From Chitinophaga lutea (GTDB taxonomy: Bacteria; Bacteroidota; Bacteroidia; Chitinophagales; Chitinophagaceae), in the NCBI RefSeq assembly GCF_003813775.1, contig NZ_RPDH01000001.1, positions 1,922,001 through 1,986,000 of the forward strand: a DNA stretch of 64,000 bases, given 5' to 3'. The notes beneath the pieces were generated by a model, which did no database searches, was not told the DNA's origin, and saw nothing but the letters and a program-made list of their open reading frames with translations. Positions 9,805 to 18,323 of this stretch are shown here, in pieces. Within the stretch, counting starts at the first letter, position 1. Every line of letters begins with the position of its first letter. The translations under genes were made by a program, and so were the position numbers.

Positions 9805-10788
9805 TTATTTATCTGAACATCCTTCCCCGCTGATCACCACTTCATTTCCTGAAATGGTATAGGAGGCATTACTAACGGTACATAATACGAACAACACTTT
9901 ATCGAGCGTTTCCGTACCCTCAAAAGTGGCCCTGATGCGGCATTGTTTCATGACTTCGTTGGCGAAGCGGATATCGACCTGGTATTGTTCATTGATCTGC
10001 CGGGCGATATCTTCGAACGGCACCGCGTTAAAGTCCATTCCCTTCCTGAGCCACGCCACGGTTTCCTCGGCTTTTACCGGCAATGTTTCCACCTTTTCGG
10101 GGTTGTACACGATCTGCTGGTCCGGTGTGAGGATGCCCAGCAGTTTGCCGCCCTTTTCCTCTTCTATTTTTACTTTGCCTTTTTTGACCGTTACGGTAAC
10201 GGAAGGCTGATCGGGATATGCTTTGATGTTGAAGGCGGTGCCCAGCACGGTGGTCACCACTTTACCGGAATGGATAAGGAACGGTTTGCCAGGCTGGTGC
10301 CTGATGTCGAAATACCCTTCGCCGATGAGCGTTACTTCTCGGGTGCTCCCGGTGAACTGTTCGGGATATTTGAGGCTGCTGCCTTCACGCAATACCACGG
10401 TACTGCTATCCGGCAGCAGGATGAAACGTTTGCTGTCCGGCTTCTTCGCCGCCACGGCCAGTACGGGGGCGTTGTCCCCGGCGGCGGGTGTCGAAGGCCG
10501 GCTGAACCAGAGAATGGCCCCGATACCGATAATGGGCGCCAGCACGGCGGCGGCCCTCCACCAGGTTTGGCGGGACTCCCCGCTGAAAAGCGCATCCTTG
10601 CGGCGGCGCACCTCCCTGAAATCCTGGAGCAGCTCCTGGGCCAGCTCTTCCTCCGGCTGCCACTCCACTTCCTCCGCGGCCGGGTGCTTCCACGACTCGT
10701 ACCAGTTCTCCAATGCCTGTAATTCTTCCGGACTGCAAGTTCCGGCCTTGTACTTTTCCAATAATTCTTTTACGTCGAACAGGCTCAT
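9805..10788 (-). CDS. FecR-family anti-sigma factor
   Basis: At 327 residues it is normal in length and layout for the family. A cytoplasmic sigma-binding helix bundle (about 1-75) contains the CSPEELQALENWYESW stretch. One transmembrane segment is at about 84-104. The periplasmic FecR domain (about 130-225) contains FILLPDSSTVVLREGSSLKYP, and a C-terminal DUF4974-like domain (about 245-315) contains DFNAVPFEDIARQINEQY. In cell-surface signalling FecR holds the ECF sigma factor until the STN domain of its transporter reports substrate. It is read in the same direction as susC but away from the fecI gene at 10937, an arrangement less common than fecI-fecR in one operon. Confidence 0.92.
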   Translation of the reverse strand: MSLFDVKELLEKYKAGTCSPEELQALENWYESWKHPAAEEVEWQPEEELAQELLQDFREVRRRKDALFSGESRQTWWRAAAVLAPIIGIGAILWFSRPSTPAAGDNAPVLAVAAKKPDSKRFILLPDSSTVVLREGSSLKYPEQFTGSTREVTLIGEGYFDIRHQPGKPFLIHSGKVVTTVLGTAFNIKAYPDQPSVTVTVKKGKVKIEEEKGGKLLGILTPDQQIVYNPEKVETLPVKAEETVAWLRKGMDFNAVPFEDIARQINEQYQVDIRFANEVMKQCRIRATFEGTETLDKVLFVLCTVSNASYTISGNEVVISGEGCSDK

Positions 10789-10879
10789 ATGCTAAAAAAT
10801 AAACTTCGGTTACATATATGGACAAACAATAAAATCGAAACCGTTACGCGCTTCAAAAAAATATTTTTCCAGCTTTCAC

Positions 10880-10912
10880 TTTGTATTTAGCACTTATTTT
10901 TCCTTACATTTA
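10880..10912 (+). promoter_or_regulatory. Bacteroidota-type promoter for the FecI-like sigma gene
   Basis: A TTTG at 10880-10883 is followed after 21 bases by TACATTTA (10905-10912), one base off the Bacteroidota minus-7 consensus TAnnTTTG. A start of transcription near 10919 leaves only a short leader before the sigma frame, which constrains where translation can begin. Confidence 0.5.
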
Positions 10913-10936
10913 ACTTACGCAAAAGAACCAGAGTCT

Positions 10937-11506
10937 ATTCCACATTACATTGACCATACAGACGTTGAGCTACTTTCATTTTGGAAAAAGGGCGACCAGG
11001 CTGCATTTGACGCCTTGTACCAGCGGTATGCCGTGATGTTGCTGAAAAAGGCTTACGAAAAAACCGGCGACAAAGAAACGGCCCGCGAATTTGTGCAGGA
11101 AGTTTTCCTGGAGTTGCTGGAAAGGAAAGACCGCCTCGATATTCATACTTCTTTCAAAGCATATATCTTCACCGCCCTGCGCAACCGCGTGCTGAATTTC
11201 CTGCACCGCCAGGCCATCCACCAGAAATACGAATTATTCCAGGAGTCGCGCCCCGCCGCGTCCGGCAACGATGTGGAATCGTATCTTTCCCACAAAGAAC
11301 TGGTGCTGCAATTATCCGAAGCCGTACAACAACTGCCTGAAAAATGCCGCCAGGTATTTTTGCTGAGCCGCAACGGCGAACTGAGCAACAAAGAAATCGC
11401 GGAGCGCTCCGGCATTTCCGTGAATACGGTAGAACAGCACATGCGCAAGGCCCTGCGCCTGTTGCGCAATGGCCTGCACCGGGTTTCCATCTTTTTTATT
11501 TTCTGA
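10937..11506 (+). CDS. FecI-like ECF sigma factor, probable non-AUG (ATT) start
   Basis: The frame from 10937 encodes about 189 residues with a complete region 2.1: IPHYIDHTDVELLSFWKKGD followed by QAAFDALYQRYAV. The first standard start, a TTG at 11015, would remove this conserved region. There is no in-frame ATG, GTG or TTG between the promoter-like site and the conserved part; ATT at 10937 sits where relatives I remember have ATG-Pro. Region 2 covers about residues 12-85 and region 4 about 120-175, with ELSNKEIAERSGISVNTVEQ. It should pair with the FecR gene read divergently at 9805-10788. Its last 11 bases overlap the convergent GH9 gene. The ATT could also be an ATG mutated in this strain or a base error. 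Confidence 0.8.
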   Translation: MPHYIDHTDVELLSFWKKGDQAAFDALYQRYAVMLLKKAYEKTGDKETAREFVQEVFLELLERKDRLDIHTSFKAYIFTALRNRVLNFLHRQAIHQKYELFQESRPAASGNDVESYLSHKELVLQLSEAVQQLPEKCRQVFLLSRNGELSNKEIAERSGISVNTVEQHMRKALRLLRNGLHRVSIFFIF

Positions 11507-13280
11507 TCCTTCCTTCGTTTTCTTTTAACGCCAGCAGGTAAATGAGCGATGCCGTGCCGTCCATCGTCGGTTCGTTGGTGCTGTAATCGCCATAATCGTC
11601 GTGGTACACCACGAGGCTGCTCTGGAAGGCGGCGTATTCGTCGGGCTCGGCGAGGCGGATGCCGATAAGGCTGCCGTAAATGGTGCCGTACACCGGCCCG
11701 TCTACCAGCCCGCCGTCGATGGGGTAGTTTTTGAGATGAGTGAATGCAGAGTGGGGATCCGCAGGCGTATCGCCCCTTTCCGGCAATCCATATACCATGC
11801 TCGTGCCCCAGGGGTTGCAGCCGAACAACCAGTCGACGTTCGCCTGCGCCAGCGCGGCGAACGCATCGTCGCCGCTGAGCTGCTGGTACCAGTAGCATTG
11901 TATCGCAAAGGCGGCCGTGAGGTTATTGCTGCACCAGATAAAAGGGACCCCGCGGTAAAATGCGTTCTGCTTTGCTTTTGCCCATACCTTTTCGATGCCG
12001 GTTTTATAGTAGCCGGAGAGTTGTTGTTTTTGTTTGCCGGCCGCCACTTTTGCCAGTTCGAAGTGCCCGATGTTGATGAAGGGGTACCACTGGTAGTGGC
12101 TCGCTGTGTCCGCACCCAGCCAGGGCGTCACCGGTTCCGTTTGCGCATATACCATTCCCGCCTGCAACAGGGTGTTTTTTCGCTGCACACCGTAGAGCTG
12201 TGCGGCCGCGAGCTCCATGTCGTCCGTCCAGTTATCTTCCGCATAGATGTAGGGCGACAATACAGAGGCCGTTTGCTGCACGCCGGGCTTCTGCACGCCC
12301 AGCGCAAAAGCGGAGTTGGCGCGCTTCAGCAGTTCCGCCGCATAAGCGGGATCGTCTTTTTTCAACAGCGAGTGGCCCAGTGCGAACGCGCTGGCGAACT
12401 TTCCCGCTGTAGACGCCACACCCGTGCTTTTGTTCATCTTTTTATACTTCACGCCCTGCACCTGCGGCTGGCCGGAACAGAAGTAGACGGGCCTTTCAAA
12501 GCCACGGCCGTAAAAAGAATCGAGGGCGGGAATGCGCATCCCGCGGTGGTCGCGGTCGTCCGCGATCTGGTTGAACAGCCAGTCGCTTTTCGGATGCATA
12601 CGCATGAGCCAGTCGAGCCCCCAGCGTGCTTCGTCCAGCACGTCGGCCGTGTTGTTGCTGCCCGGCAGGCCGCTGGCGTTGTGTTTATCCGTAAACACCG
12701 CCGGGAAATCGCGGTAGGCGGCCAGCAGGTGCCAGGCCGTATTGGCGGAGGTGGTGGAATACTGCAGATAGTCGCTGGCATCGTGCCAGCCGCCGAACGC
12801 GTCGATGCGGGTGCTGTCTGGCATGGGGCCGTAAAGCGTGTACCCGTCGAACGTATGGCAGGAATCTTTCAGGAAGGGATTAAAGCCGCAGCGCTGCTGG
12901 CGCAGGTAACGCAGGCAGAAATCGGCGGCGCCGGTATACACGTCTCCCGCTATGCGGAACATGGGCGATACCGCGGTACCGGCTTTCAGGAAATAAGTGC
13001 CCGGTTGGGTGAACCTGGAAAAATCGAGCCGGAAACTCTGCCGGAACGGCCCGTATGCCCCAAAGGGTTTACCGGCGGAAGATTTGAACACCACTTTGTT
13101 ACTCGCGGAATCGATCAGTTCAAAGGAGTTGATCATGCCGTCGGACAAATTACCCCACACCGCGGCCTTCACACCGCCCGGCAGGTAACCCAGCTGGTTG
13201 ATGCGGATGTGCTCCGTCGTTTCTCTTTTGGCGGCGATGAGTAAGGGTAGCAGGATGACCAGTAACAGGCAGCGTTTCAT
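11496..13280 (-). CDS. Glycoside hydrolase family 9 protein
   Basis: This 594-residue secreted enzyme has a signal peptide (about 1-17), an N-terminal immunoglobulin-like domain opening with HIRINQLGYLPGGVKAAVWG, and a GH9 catalytic domain. Visible catalytic features are GGWHDASDYLQY (general base aspartates, about residue 172), NPWGTSMVYGLPERG with following PHSAF (substrate-binding histidine region), and near the end YHDDYGDYSTNEPTMDGTA, whose Glu is the expected proton donor. GH9 enzymes are inverting beta-glucanases, and some act on glucosamine or chitobiose units. The nearby NagA makes an amino-sugar substrate attractive but unproven. The start at 13280 is chosen because the signal peptide begins there. 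Confidence 0.9.
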   Translation of the reverse strand: MKRCLLLVILLPLLIAAKRETTEHIRINQLGYLPGGVKAAVWGNLSDGMINSFELIDSASNKVVFKSSAGKPFGAYGPFRQSFRLDFSRFTQPGTYFLKAGTAVSPMFRIAGDVYTGAADFCLRYLRQQRCGFNPFLKDSCHTFDGYTLYGPMPDSTRIDAFGGWHDASDYLQYSTTSANTAWHLLAAYRDFPAVFTDKHNASGLPGSNNTADVLDEARWGLDWLMRMHPKSDWLFNQIADDRDHRGMRIPALDSFYGRGFERPVYFCSGQPQVQGVKYKKMNKSTGVASTAGKFASAFALGHSLLKKDDPAYAAELLKRANSAFALGVQKPGVQQTASVLSPYIYAEDNWTDDMELAAAQLYGVQRKNTLLQAGMVYAQTEPVTPWLGADTASHYQWYPFINIGHFELAKVAAGKQKQQLSGYYKTGIEKVWAKAKQNAFYRGVPFIWCSNNLTAAFAIQCYWYQQLSGDDAFAALAQANVDWLFGCNPWGTSMVYGLPERGDTPADPHSAFTHLKNYPIDGGLVDGPVYGTIYGSLIGIRLAEPDEYAAFQSSLVVYHDDYGDYSTNEPTMDGTASLIYLLALKENEGRIRK

Positions 13281-13507
13281 AATTGCAGAATTGTTCCGGT
13301 AAAAGTAGACAATCTGTTGGTGATGAACCGTTATGCAAACAGGGGAAGCATGGTTGTTCAAACCTACTTGACCCGGGAATAAGCCTTGTAAAGGCTGGAG
13401 CCAAGCAGGGTGAAAGGTCGCTAACAGAAGGGTATCGACCACGCTGATGTTCTACTGCCTTCAGGGAAACCACCTTCAGTCCGCTGCGCAGCACGTCATG
13501 TAATGCA

Positions 13508-13533
13508 AAAAAGCAGCCGATGGGCTGCTTTTT
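13508..13533. terminator. Bidirectional hairpin terminator
   Basis: AAAAAGCAGCC and GGGCTGCTTTTT form a tight stem with a three-base loop. It would end the L,D-transpeptidase transcript on the minus strand. The interval 13281-13507 shows no convincing gene. Confidence 0.7.
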
Positions 13534-13558
13534 CAATGTTCTCCACGATTACCGGCAT

Positions 13559-14296
13559 TCAAGCCGCTCCCTGGATCATTTTCGACCTGGAAATATATCG
13601 TTTGTCCGGGCTGTACATAAACAGGCAGGAACCGTTCTGGATCTTCTGGATAATCTTTTTATGCAGTGCTACCGGCACAGCGGGGCAACCGAGGCTGCGG
13701 CCGATATATCCCTGCAGGCGGGCCAGGCCCTCATTCACATAATCCGCTGCGTGCATCACGATGCCTCTCGACATGGCGTTGTTGTTGATGCCCTTTTCTT
13801 CCCCTTCAAGGCGCAGGGAATAACCATGTTCGCCTCTGTAGGTCTGGCCGGTCACGTAAAAACCGAGGCTTGACTGGAAGCTTTCCGGCGCATTGGAGAA
13901 CCGGGTCGCCATTTCCTTGCCGGAGTTACGGCCATGGGAAACCAGGGAATTGAAGAGCAGTTGACCGGAAGCCAGGTCAATGACAAACAGCCGTTTTTTG
14001 GTGGACGGCAGGCTGAAATCCACGATGGAGAGGATATCCTCATTCCGCAGTTTCCCTGCTTTCAGTAAATGTTCGTGTCCCTTCAGGGCATACTGGTATG
14101 CTTCGGGAGATAGTCCCAATGAATCGAGCGACAGCTGTTCATATAACATGGCTGCTTCCGAGGCCTCTGCGGGCGCCGGTGCTGCTGCTATTACTCCTGT
14201 ACTCTTTTTGCCGATGGAAGATACTTTCAGGCTGAAGAGGGATGTTAGGACAAGGAAGGGAACTATGTATGCTTTTTTGTTAATACGTAAAATCAT
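13559..14296 (-). CDS. Murein L,D-transpeptidase catalytic-domain (YkuD_2-like) protein
   Basis: The 245-residue protein has an N-terminal hydrophobic signal segment, then a domain with FVIDLASGQLLFNSLVSHG near residue 110, RNSGKEM shortly after, IVMHAADYV near 195, and the nucleophile motif GRSLGCPAV near 215. These are the landmarks of the murein L,D-transpeptidase family in which the Cys in SLGCP attacks the donor peptide. Such enzymes remodel peptidoglycan cross-links or attach proteins in the periplasm. The ATG at 14296 is used; a TTG nine codons upstream is possible. It stands alone with a terminator after it. Confidence 0.88.
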   Translation of the reverse strand: MILRINKKAYIVPFLVLTSLFSLKVSSIGKKSTGVIAAAPAPAEASEAAMLYEQLSLDSLGLSPEAYQYALKGHEHLLKAGKLRNEDILSIVDFSLPSTKKRLFVIDLASGQLLFNSLVSHGRNSGKEMATRFSNAPESFQSSLGFYVTGQTYRGEHGYSLRLEGEEKGINNNAMSRGIVMHAADYVNEGLARLQGYIGRSLGCPAVPVALHKKIIQKIQNGSCLFMYSPDKRYISRSKMIQGAA

Positions 14297-14416
14297 CCGC
14301 GTCAATTTCGTTTTCTTTAACAATTGGTTTATTTCGATATGGTAAAAAGGTCCACAAAGATAGCGAAAATTCGTTATCCGTATTGTTGTTACTGATAGAG
14401 AATTGTCTGTATTTGG

Positions 14417-14818
14417 TCAGTTTTTGCCGAACGTCAGGAACTCCGCGCTGCTGGTATTATCGTCGGTTAATTTGATCTCGTTATTCGTGATCGAAATAAT
14501 CACCCAATCGTCTGTAAGCTCACCCAGTGGCTTGTTTGCGTCCGTCTTCGCCCCGAAATCGATGTTAAACCGGGTGTTATTGCTGCTCATCGACCAGCTC
14601 CCCGTCTTGCTGGTGGTGGCTTTGACCGCCGTTGCGCTGCCATTGGCGGCAAAGGTGAAAACGTACCCGGAAAAGTCGCCTGTTTCATCGCTGCCGCGCT
14701 CGGAAAAGTGCGTCACCCGCCAGGTGCCCGCAGGCACGGATCCCGGCGCATTGTTGTCGGACCGGGAAGAACAGGCCCCCATCAGGGCGGCCGCAAACAG
14801 TAAAATCAGTGTTCTCAT
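14417..14818 (-). CDS. Small putative lipoprotein
   Basis: The 133-residue protein has a clear lipoprotein signal peptide: Met-Arg, a hydrophobic core, and lipobox LMGAC at about residues 12-16. The mature part begins with a Ser/Asn-rich linker and reads as a beta-rich lipocalin-like domain (GTWRVTHFSERG, then SGYVFTFAANGSATAV, later GSWSMSSNNTRFNIDFG). That pattern is common in uncharacterised Bacteroidota lipoproteins. Function is not known. It stands alone; the 197 bases between it and the S41 gene show nothing else. Confidence 0.7.
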   Translation of the reverse strand: MRTLILLFAAALMGACSSRSDNNAPGSVPAGTWRVTHFSERGSDETGDFSGYVFTFAANGSATAVKATTSKTGSWSMSSNNTRFNIDFGAKTDANKPLGELTDDWVIISITNNEIKLTDDNTSSAEFLTFGKN

Positions 14819-15015
14819 GCTTCTCGTTACGGTAAAACGTCATAAGGCGTTGCTTTATTACGGGCAAGCGGATTCTTTTTGTGGTTAAGGGGAGTGAGTT
14901 GCCATCACTCCCCCGGTCGATTAACTCCCGCAGTATCGTAACAATAGTAATAACATACATTCCAGCAATAATACGCCCGCCACAAGCCAGGTGATGTCCT
15001 TTTTCCGTAGCGGTT

Positions 15016-16410
15016 TCATGGGATGCGTTTGAGCGTTTCTTCCAGTACCGCATCCCGGCCCCGGATAATATCCATTACGCCGGTGCTCACGGGCCAGTCG
15101 GCAGGAATTCCCTTACTGGCCGGATGCGGCTGCTGCAATTGCATGTAGTATCCCAGCAGTGGTACTGCCAGCTCAAGGCCGGTATTGGGCAGGCGCACCA
15201 GGGCGAATGCTCCGCTCGTATTGCCCTGGAATGCGCCACCGCTTTCATCGCCGGCAAAAATGGCGCGCCGGTTGTCTTTCGCAATGGCCGCAAACTCCGC
15301 GCTCACGGAGTAACTCCGGCCATTTTGCAGGATGTACACGTTGCCGGTAAAAGCGTCGGGGTGCGGGGCGCGTTCTTCCAGCCCTTCTTTGCGGGTGAAC
15401 AGGTATTCATCACCCACTTTCTGCACAAACTGCTTCAAATATTCCATCTCCCGTGGAAAGGAAGCATGCTGTGCGAAGGAGTAAGGGCCAATGCCCGCGA
15501 CTGTGAGGCGGTTGTAGTATCTGAAAGGCGCCTTCGCCAGGTAAGCGTATAGCGCAATACCGAAAGCGTCTCTGCCGCCCTCATTGTTCCGCAGGTCGAT
15601 GATAAGGTGCGGGATTCGTTGCTCCTTCAACTCCCTGAATACAGCGGCCAGAAAATCTGCATATGCGGGGCCCTCCGTCGCGTTAGAAAAACCGGCGATG
15701 CGCAGCAGGGCGGTATTCGGTTTGGGAAACGACAACCGGTACCGGGGTTCGTCCTTTTGATTCGCCCTCGCTGCGTCGGCTTTCACAGCCGGCAGTGTAG
15801 TGGTCCCGTTTTTACCGGCCACTTCTTTATACCGGATTTTAAATTCCTTCGCAGGACCGATAAATGCAGCATAATAGCCGGGGAAAAACTGGTTCAGCGC
15901 CTCGTATCGCGCGCTTTTCACGTCACCGTCCGCCAGGATGTTGTTGAAAAGATGCGCCGTAATGTCTCCCATTTTCCGCCCGTTGATACTTTTCACTTCG
16001 GTGCCGGGAGGCAGCCCCTTTGTTGACAGGGAACGAAGCACATATGCCTTTCCGTTGCTGAAGTGCAGCTGAAGGGGAAAATAACCATCCTCGAAAAAGG
16101 CGTAATAATCGTCCGGCTTCCCATTGCGATGAAACTTGGTATGCCCATCGCGGACGGCCGCCAGGAGGGGATTCACCCGGCGAAAAAAGGCCAGTTCCGT
16201 CATGCCCTTGTTCAGAGACTGATCCACCTTCCCGAAATGTTCCCGCATTTGCTCACGTGTGCAGTAGCGGTACAACCCGGGGTGCGCTTCTTCGAGCGCC
16301 TGCCGGATGACGGTAAAGTCTGCCTGTAATTCCTGCGGGGTAAACACCCGTTGGGCCTTCGCAGCAAACCCGGCCAGCAAACACGCGGCCCCTAAAATAA
16401 TTCCTTTCAT
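15016..16410 (-). CDS. S41-family (C-terminal-processing type) peptidase
   Basis: The 464-residue protein has a signal peptide ending near residue 19 (FAAKAQ). An N-terminal helical domain (LQADFTVIRQALEEAHPGLY) is typical of Bacteroidota S41 proteins. A central strand-rich segment resembles a degenerate PDZ module, and the S41 core begins with HLIIDLRNNEGG near residue 277. The likely nucleophile serine is in RSYSVSAEFAAIA near 370, and GDESGGAFQGNTSG follows. S41 proteases cut periplasmic or secreted proteins. It is monocistronic with nothing clear on its substrate. The start at 16410 gives a proper signal peptide. Confidence 0.85.
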   Translation of the reverse strand: MKGIILGAACLLAGFAAKAQRVFTPQELQADFTVIRQALEEAHPGLYRYCTREQMREHFGKVDQSLNKGMTELAFFRRVNPLLAAVRDGHTKFHRNGKPDDYYAFFEDGYFPLQLHFSNGKAYVLRSLSTKGLPPGTEVKSINGRKMGDITAHLFNNILADGDVKSARYEALNQFFPGYYAAFIGPAKEFKIRYKEVAGKNGTTTLPAVKADAARANQKDEPRYRLSFPKPNTALLRIAGFSNATEGPAYADFLAAVFRELKEQRIPHLIIDLRNNEGGRDAFGIALYAYLAKAPFRYYNRLTVAGIGPYSFAQHASFPREMEYLKQFVQKVGDEYLFTRKEGLEERAPHPDAFTGNVYILQNGRSYSVSAEFAAIAKDNRRAIFAGDESGGAFQGNTSGAFALVRLPNTGLELAVPLLGYYMQLQQPHPASKGIPADWPVSTGVMDIIRGRDAVLEETLKRIP

Positions 16411-16447
16411 ATTTGATGATTTTCAGGCGAAACTAGCCGGGATAACA

Positions 16448-16710
16448 CGTCTTGTCGACCGGGCCGACAAGGTTGAACCTCTTTTTCACCGGTTTATTCG
16501 TCATTCGCTGTGGCAACGCTTGCGCTTTTTGAAGAAAATCGCTTCCGGGCCAACAAGGGGGAATCTCATTTTCATTCTTCGCAGCAACGGAATAGCGTTT
16601 CCGTGCCGGTAAGGCGAAACCCCTTTTCATGCTTTCGAGCACCACCTTCATTTTTTGAAGAATACCGCTTCCGAACCGGCAAGGCGGGACCATTTTTATC
16701 ATTCGTAGAA
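16448..16710. repeat. Degenerate tandem repeat in the gap before the AraC gene
   Basis: About four imperfect copies share a core like GGGCCAACAAGG (16461, 16547, 16603 and 16673) with a following CATTTTCAT-CTTCG-like stretch. Spacing is uneven at 86, 56 and 70 bases. No gene is convincing here; a frame reading through on the minus strand would encode a repetitive peptide of unknown meaning. This accounts for the gap 16411-16743. Confidence 0.5.
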
Positions 16711-16743
16711 ATCCGGCGCCCGTCCTTTTCGAAAGAGCGCCTC

Positions 16744-17862
16744 TTATCCATCCGCTTTCCGGTAAGCTGAAGGCGTGAGCCCGGTGAATTTCCGGAAAGT
16801 GGTATTAAAAGTCGCCTTGGAATTGAACCCGCATTCGAATGCGATGCCCAGGATAGTGAGATGGCCCGAAGCCGGATCCTTCAGCCTGCTTTTCACCGCC
16901 TCCACCCGGTAGCCGTTGATAAAGTCATAAAAACTGCTGCCCGACCGTTCATTGATCAACTGCGACAAATGATGCCGCTGCATGTTCAGCGCTTCGGCCA
17001 GGGTATAGATCGTCAGGTCGGGATCGAGATAGGGTTTTGCCGTTTCCATATGGAGCAGCAACTGGCCGTACATAGACGGGGCGGCGGTAGCGGCGAGGCC
17101 GGATTTGCGGTACCGCACCATGGCCCCGTCACTTCCGGGCATGAAAATATCGGGTTGGGTGAGGCATTTATAAGCCAGCCAGTACACCATTCCCACTACG
17201 ATCACGTAGTTGTAATGATAGAACCAGCTGATGAAAGGGATATCCCATTTCCTGCCGTAAAACCCCAACCCGGAAATAACCAGCACCGCCAGGATGGCAT
17301 ATAAAAACTGTTGCAACCATTGCTGCCGCCGCCGACTGATTTCGGAAAAGGTATTCTCCAGCGCGCTCCGGTATTGCCGGAACTGCCGCAGAGACAACAG
17401 CAGGTAAAAGAACAGCATCAGCAGGCTCACCTGGTTCAGCCATCCGAAGTCGTGGCGGCTGAGCGCCTCAAAGTCACTGAGCAGCCGTCTTTTTTCCGCA
17501 GCGGGCTGCGACAGCCAGGGCCAGAGGATGATGCAATACGCGAGGAAAGGGGCGGCGTGAATGGCATCGTTCCATTGCAAGCGCTGTGGCGGGACAGTGA
17601 GTTTTTTCACCATCAGGTAAATGAGCGGACCGAAAAGACTGAGCTGCAACCACGACACACGACTGAGGTGCGGGTTCGCCATAAAAAATGCCCGGGTATC
17701 GAAACCGTTCAGCAGTGCCTGGAACGAAACCAGCAGCATCAGCGCCATCAATAGCAGGGTGGCCGTGCTGTTCCGTTTATGCGTCAGCAATAGAAAGGTG
17801 AACAAAGCTGTGTTGATAAGCCCGGCAATAACGAAATACCGGAACAAAATTGGGGCTGTCAT
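16744..17862 (-). CDS. Membrane-anchored AraC-family transcriptional regulator
   Basis: The 372-residue protein has seven or so hydrophobic segments in its first 230 residues (for example 9-26, 34-50, 69-85, 102-120, 143-158, 190-208, 220-235), then a cytoplasmic C-terminal AraC DNA-binding domain. The second helix-turn-helix and tail read TILGIAFECGFNSKATFNTTFRKFTG, the AraC signature. Such proteins sense an unknown signal through the membrane part. No target operon is evident; the S41 gene lies downstream on the same strand after the repeat region. Confidence 0.9.
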   Translation of the reverse strand: MTAPILFRYFVIAGLINTALFTFLLLTHKRNSTATLLLMALMLLVSFQALLNGFDTRAFFMANPHLSRVSWLQLSLFGPLIYLMVKKLTVPPQRLQWNDAIHAAPFLAYCIILWPWLSQPAAEKRRLLSDFEALSRHDFGWLNQVSLLMLFFYLLLSLRQFRQYRSALENTFSEISRRRQQWLQQFLYAILAVLVISGLGFYGRKWDIPFISWFYHYNYVIVVGMVYWLAYKCLTQPDIFMPGSDGAMVRYRKSGLAATAAPSMYGQLLLHMETAKPYLDPDLTIYTLAEALNMQRHHLSQLINERSGSSFYDFINGYRVEAVKSRLKDPASGHLTILGIAFECGFNSKATFNTTFRKFTGLTPSAYRKADG

Positions 17863-17960
17863 ATTTCTAAAGTAGAAAATTTACGTCAAATGATCAATGC
17901 ACTTCGTCCTAAAGACGCGTACTGTATTATATAGTTGCATGTTCGTTTTTAATTTGCGCC

Positions 17961-18010
17961 GCAACGCGCGTTGCGATGTTTTTGTTATTCGAAAATTAGT
18001 TTCATCTTTG
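17961..18010 (+). promoter_or_regulatory. Promoter with upstream palindrome for the small ORF at 18033
   Basis: A TTTG at 17981-17984 and CATCTTTG at 18003-18010, 18 bases apart, approximate the Bacteroidota promoter. A perfect 14-bp palindrome GCAACGCGCGTTGC at 17961-17974 lies directly upstream and could bind a dimeric regulator. Confidence 0.4.
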
Positions 18011-18032
18011 CATCGTCAAACAAAAAAACAAC

Positions 18033-18128
18033 ATGCAAAACATAGCACTACATATTCGCAACACTAAACAGGATAGCCGGTTTACAGGCTATTGCGGCGT
18101 ATGCGGCGCAGGTTATGCAACAGAATAG
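18033..18128 (+). CDS. Small ORF (31 codons) with CxxC motif
   Basis: An ATG 22 bases after a promoter-like site opens 31 codons ending in FTGYCGVCGAGYATE. A strong terminator hairpin begins 29 bases after the stop, so this is a complete short transcription unit. It may be a small CxxC protein, a leader peptide or a non-coding RNA that happens to contain a frame. No family was recognised. It sits immediately before the unusual tRNA cluster. Confidence 0.35.
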   Translation: MQNIALHIRNTKQDSRFTGYCGVCGAGYATE

Positions 18129-18157
18129 GTTCAAACAAACTGATTCGATATAACTGA

Positions 18158-18190
18158 GGCTCCGCACCAACTGCGGGGCCTTTTTATTTT
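18158..18190 (+). terminator. Rho-independent terminator of the small transcript
   Basis: GGCTCCGCA (18158-18166) pairs with TGCGGGGCC (18172-18180) around loop CCAAC and is followed by TTTTTATTTT. Confidence 0.8.
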
Positions 18191-18285
18191 CAGGAATGAC
18201 AGAAAAACAGCATCCATATATCCATACAGATCGTCCGATCGTGCAACCTTTTTGCATGCATACATAACCACTCATGTATGTATAC

Positions 18286-18323
18286 AAAACCCGGTTGCGC
18301 TGCGTAACCGGGTTTTCTTTTTT
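18286..18323 (+). terminator. Hairpin with T-run directly before tRNA-Asp
   Basis: AAAACCCGGTT (18286-18296) pairs with AACCGGGTTTT (18306-18316), followed by CTTTTTT. A second dyad, CATACAT/ATGTATG, lies just upstream near 18259-18280. The T-run touches the first base of the tRNA. Confidence 0.65.

Noticed and set aside
16433..16702. 89-codon minus-strand gene across the degenerate repeats
   Set aside because: It only reflects the DNA repeats; no start context or family resemblance.
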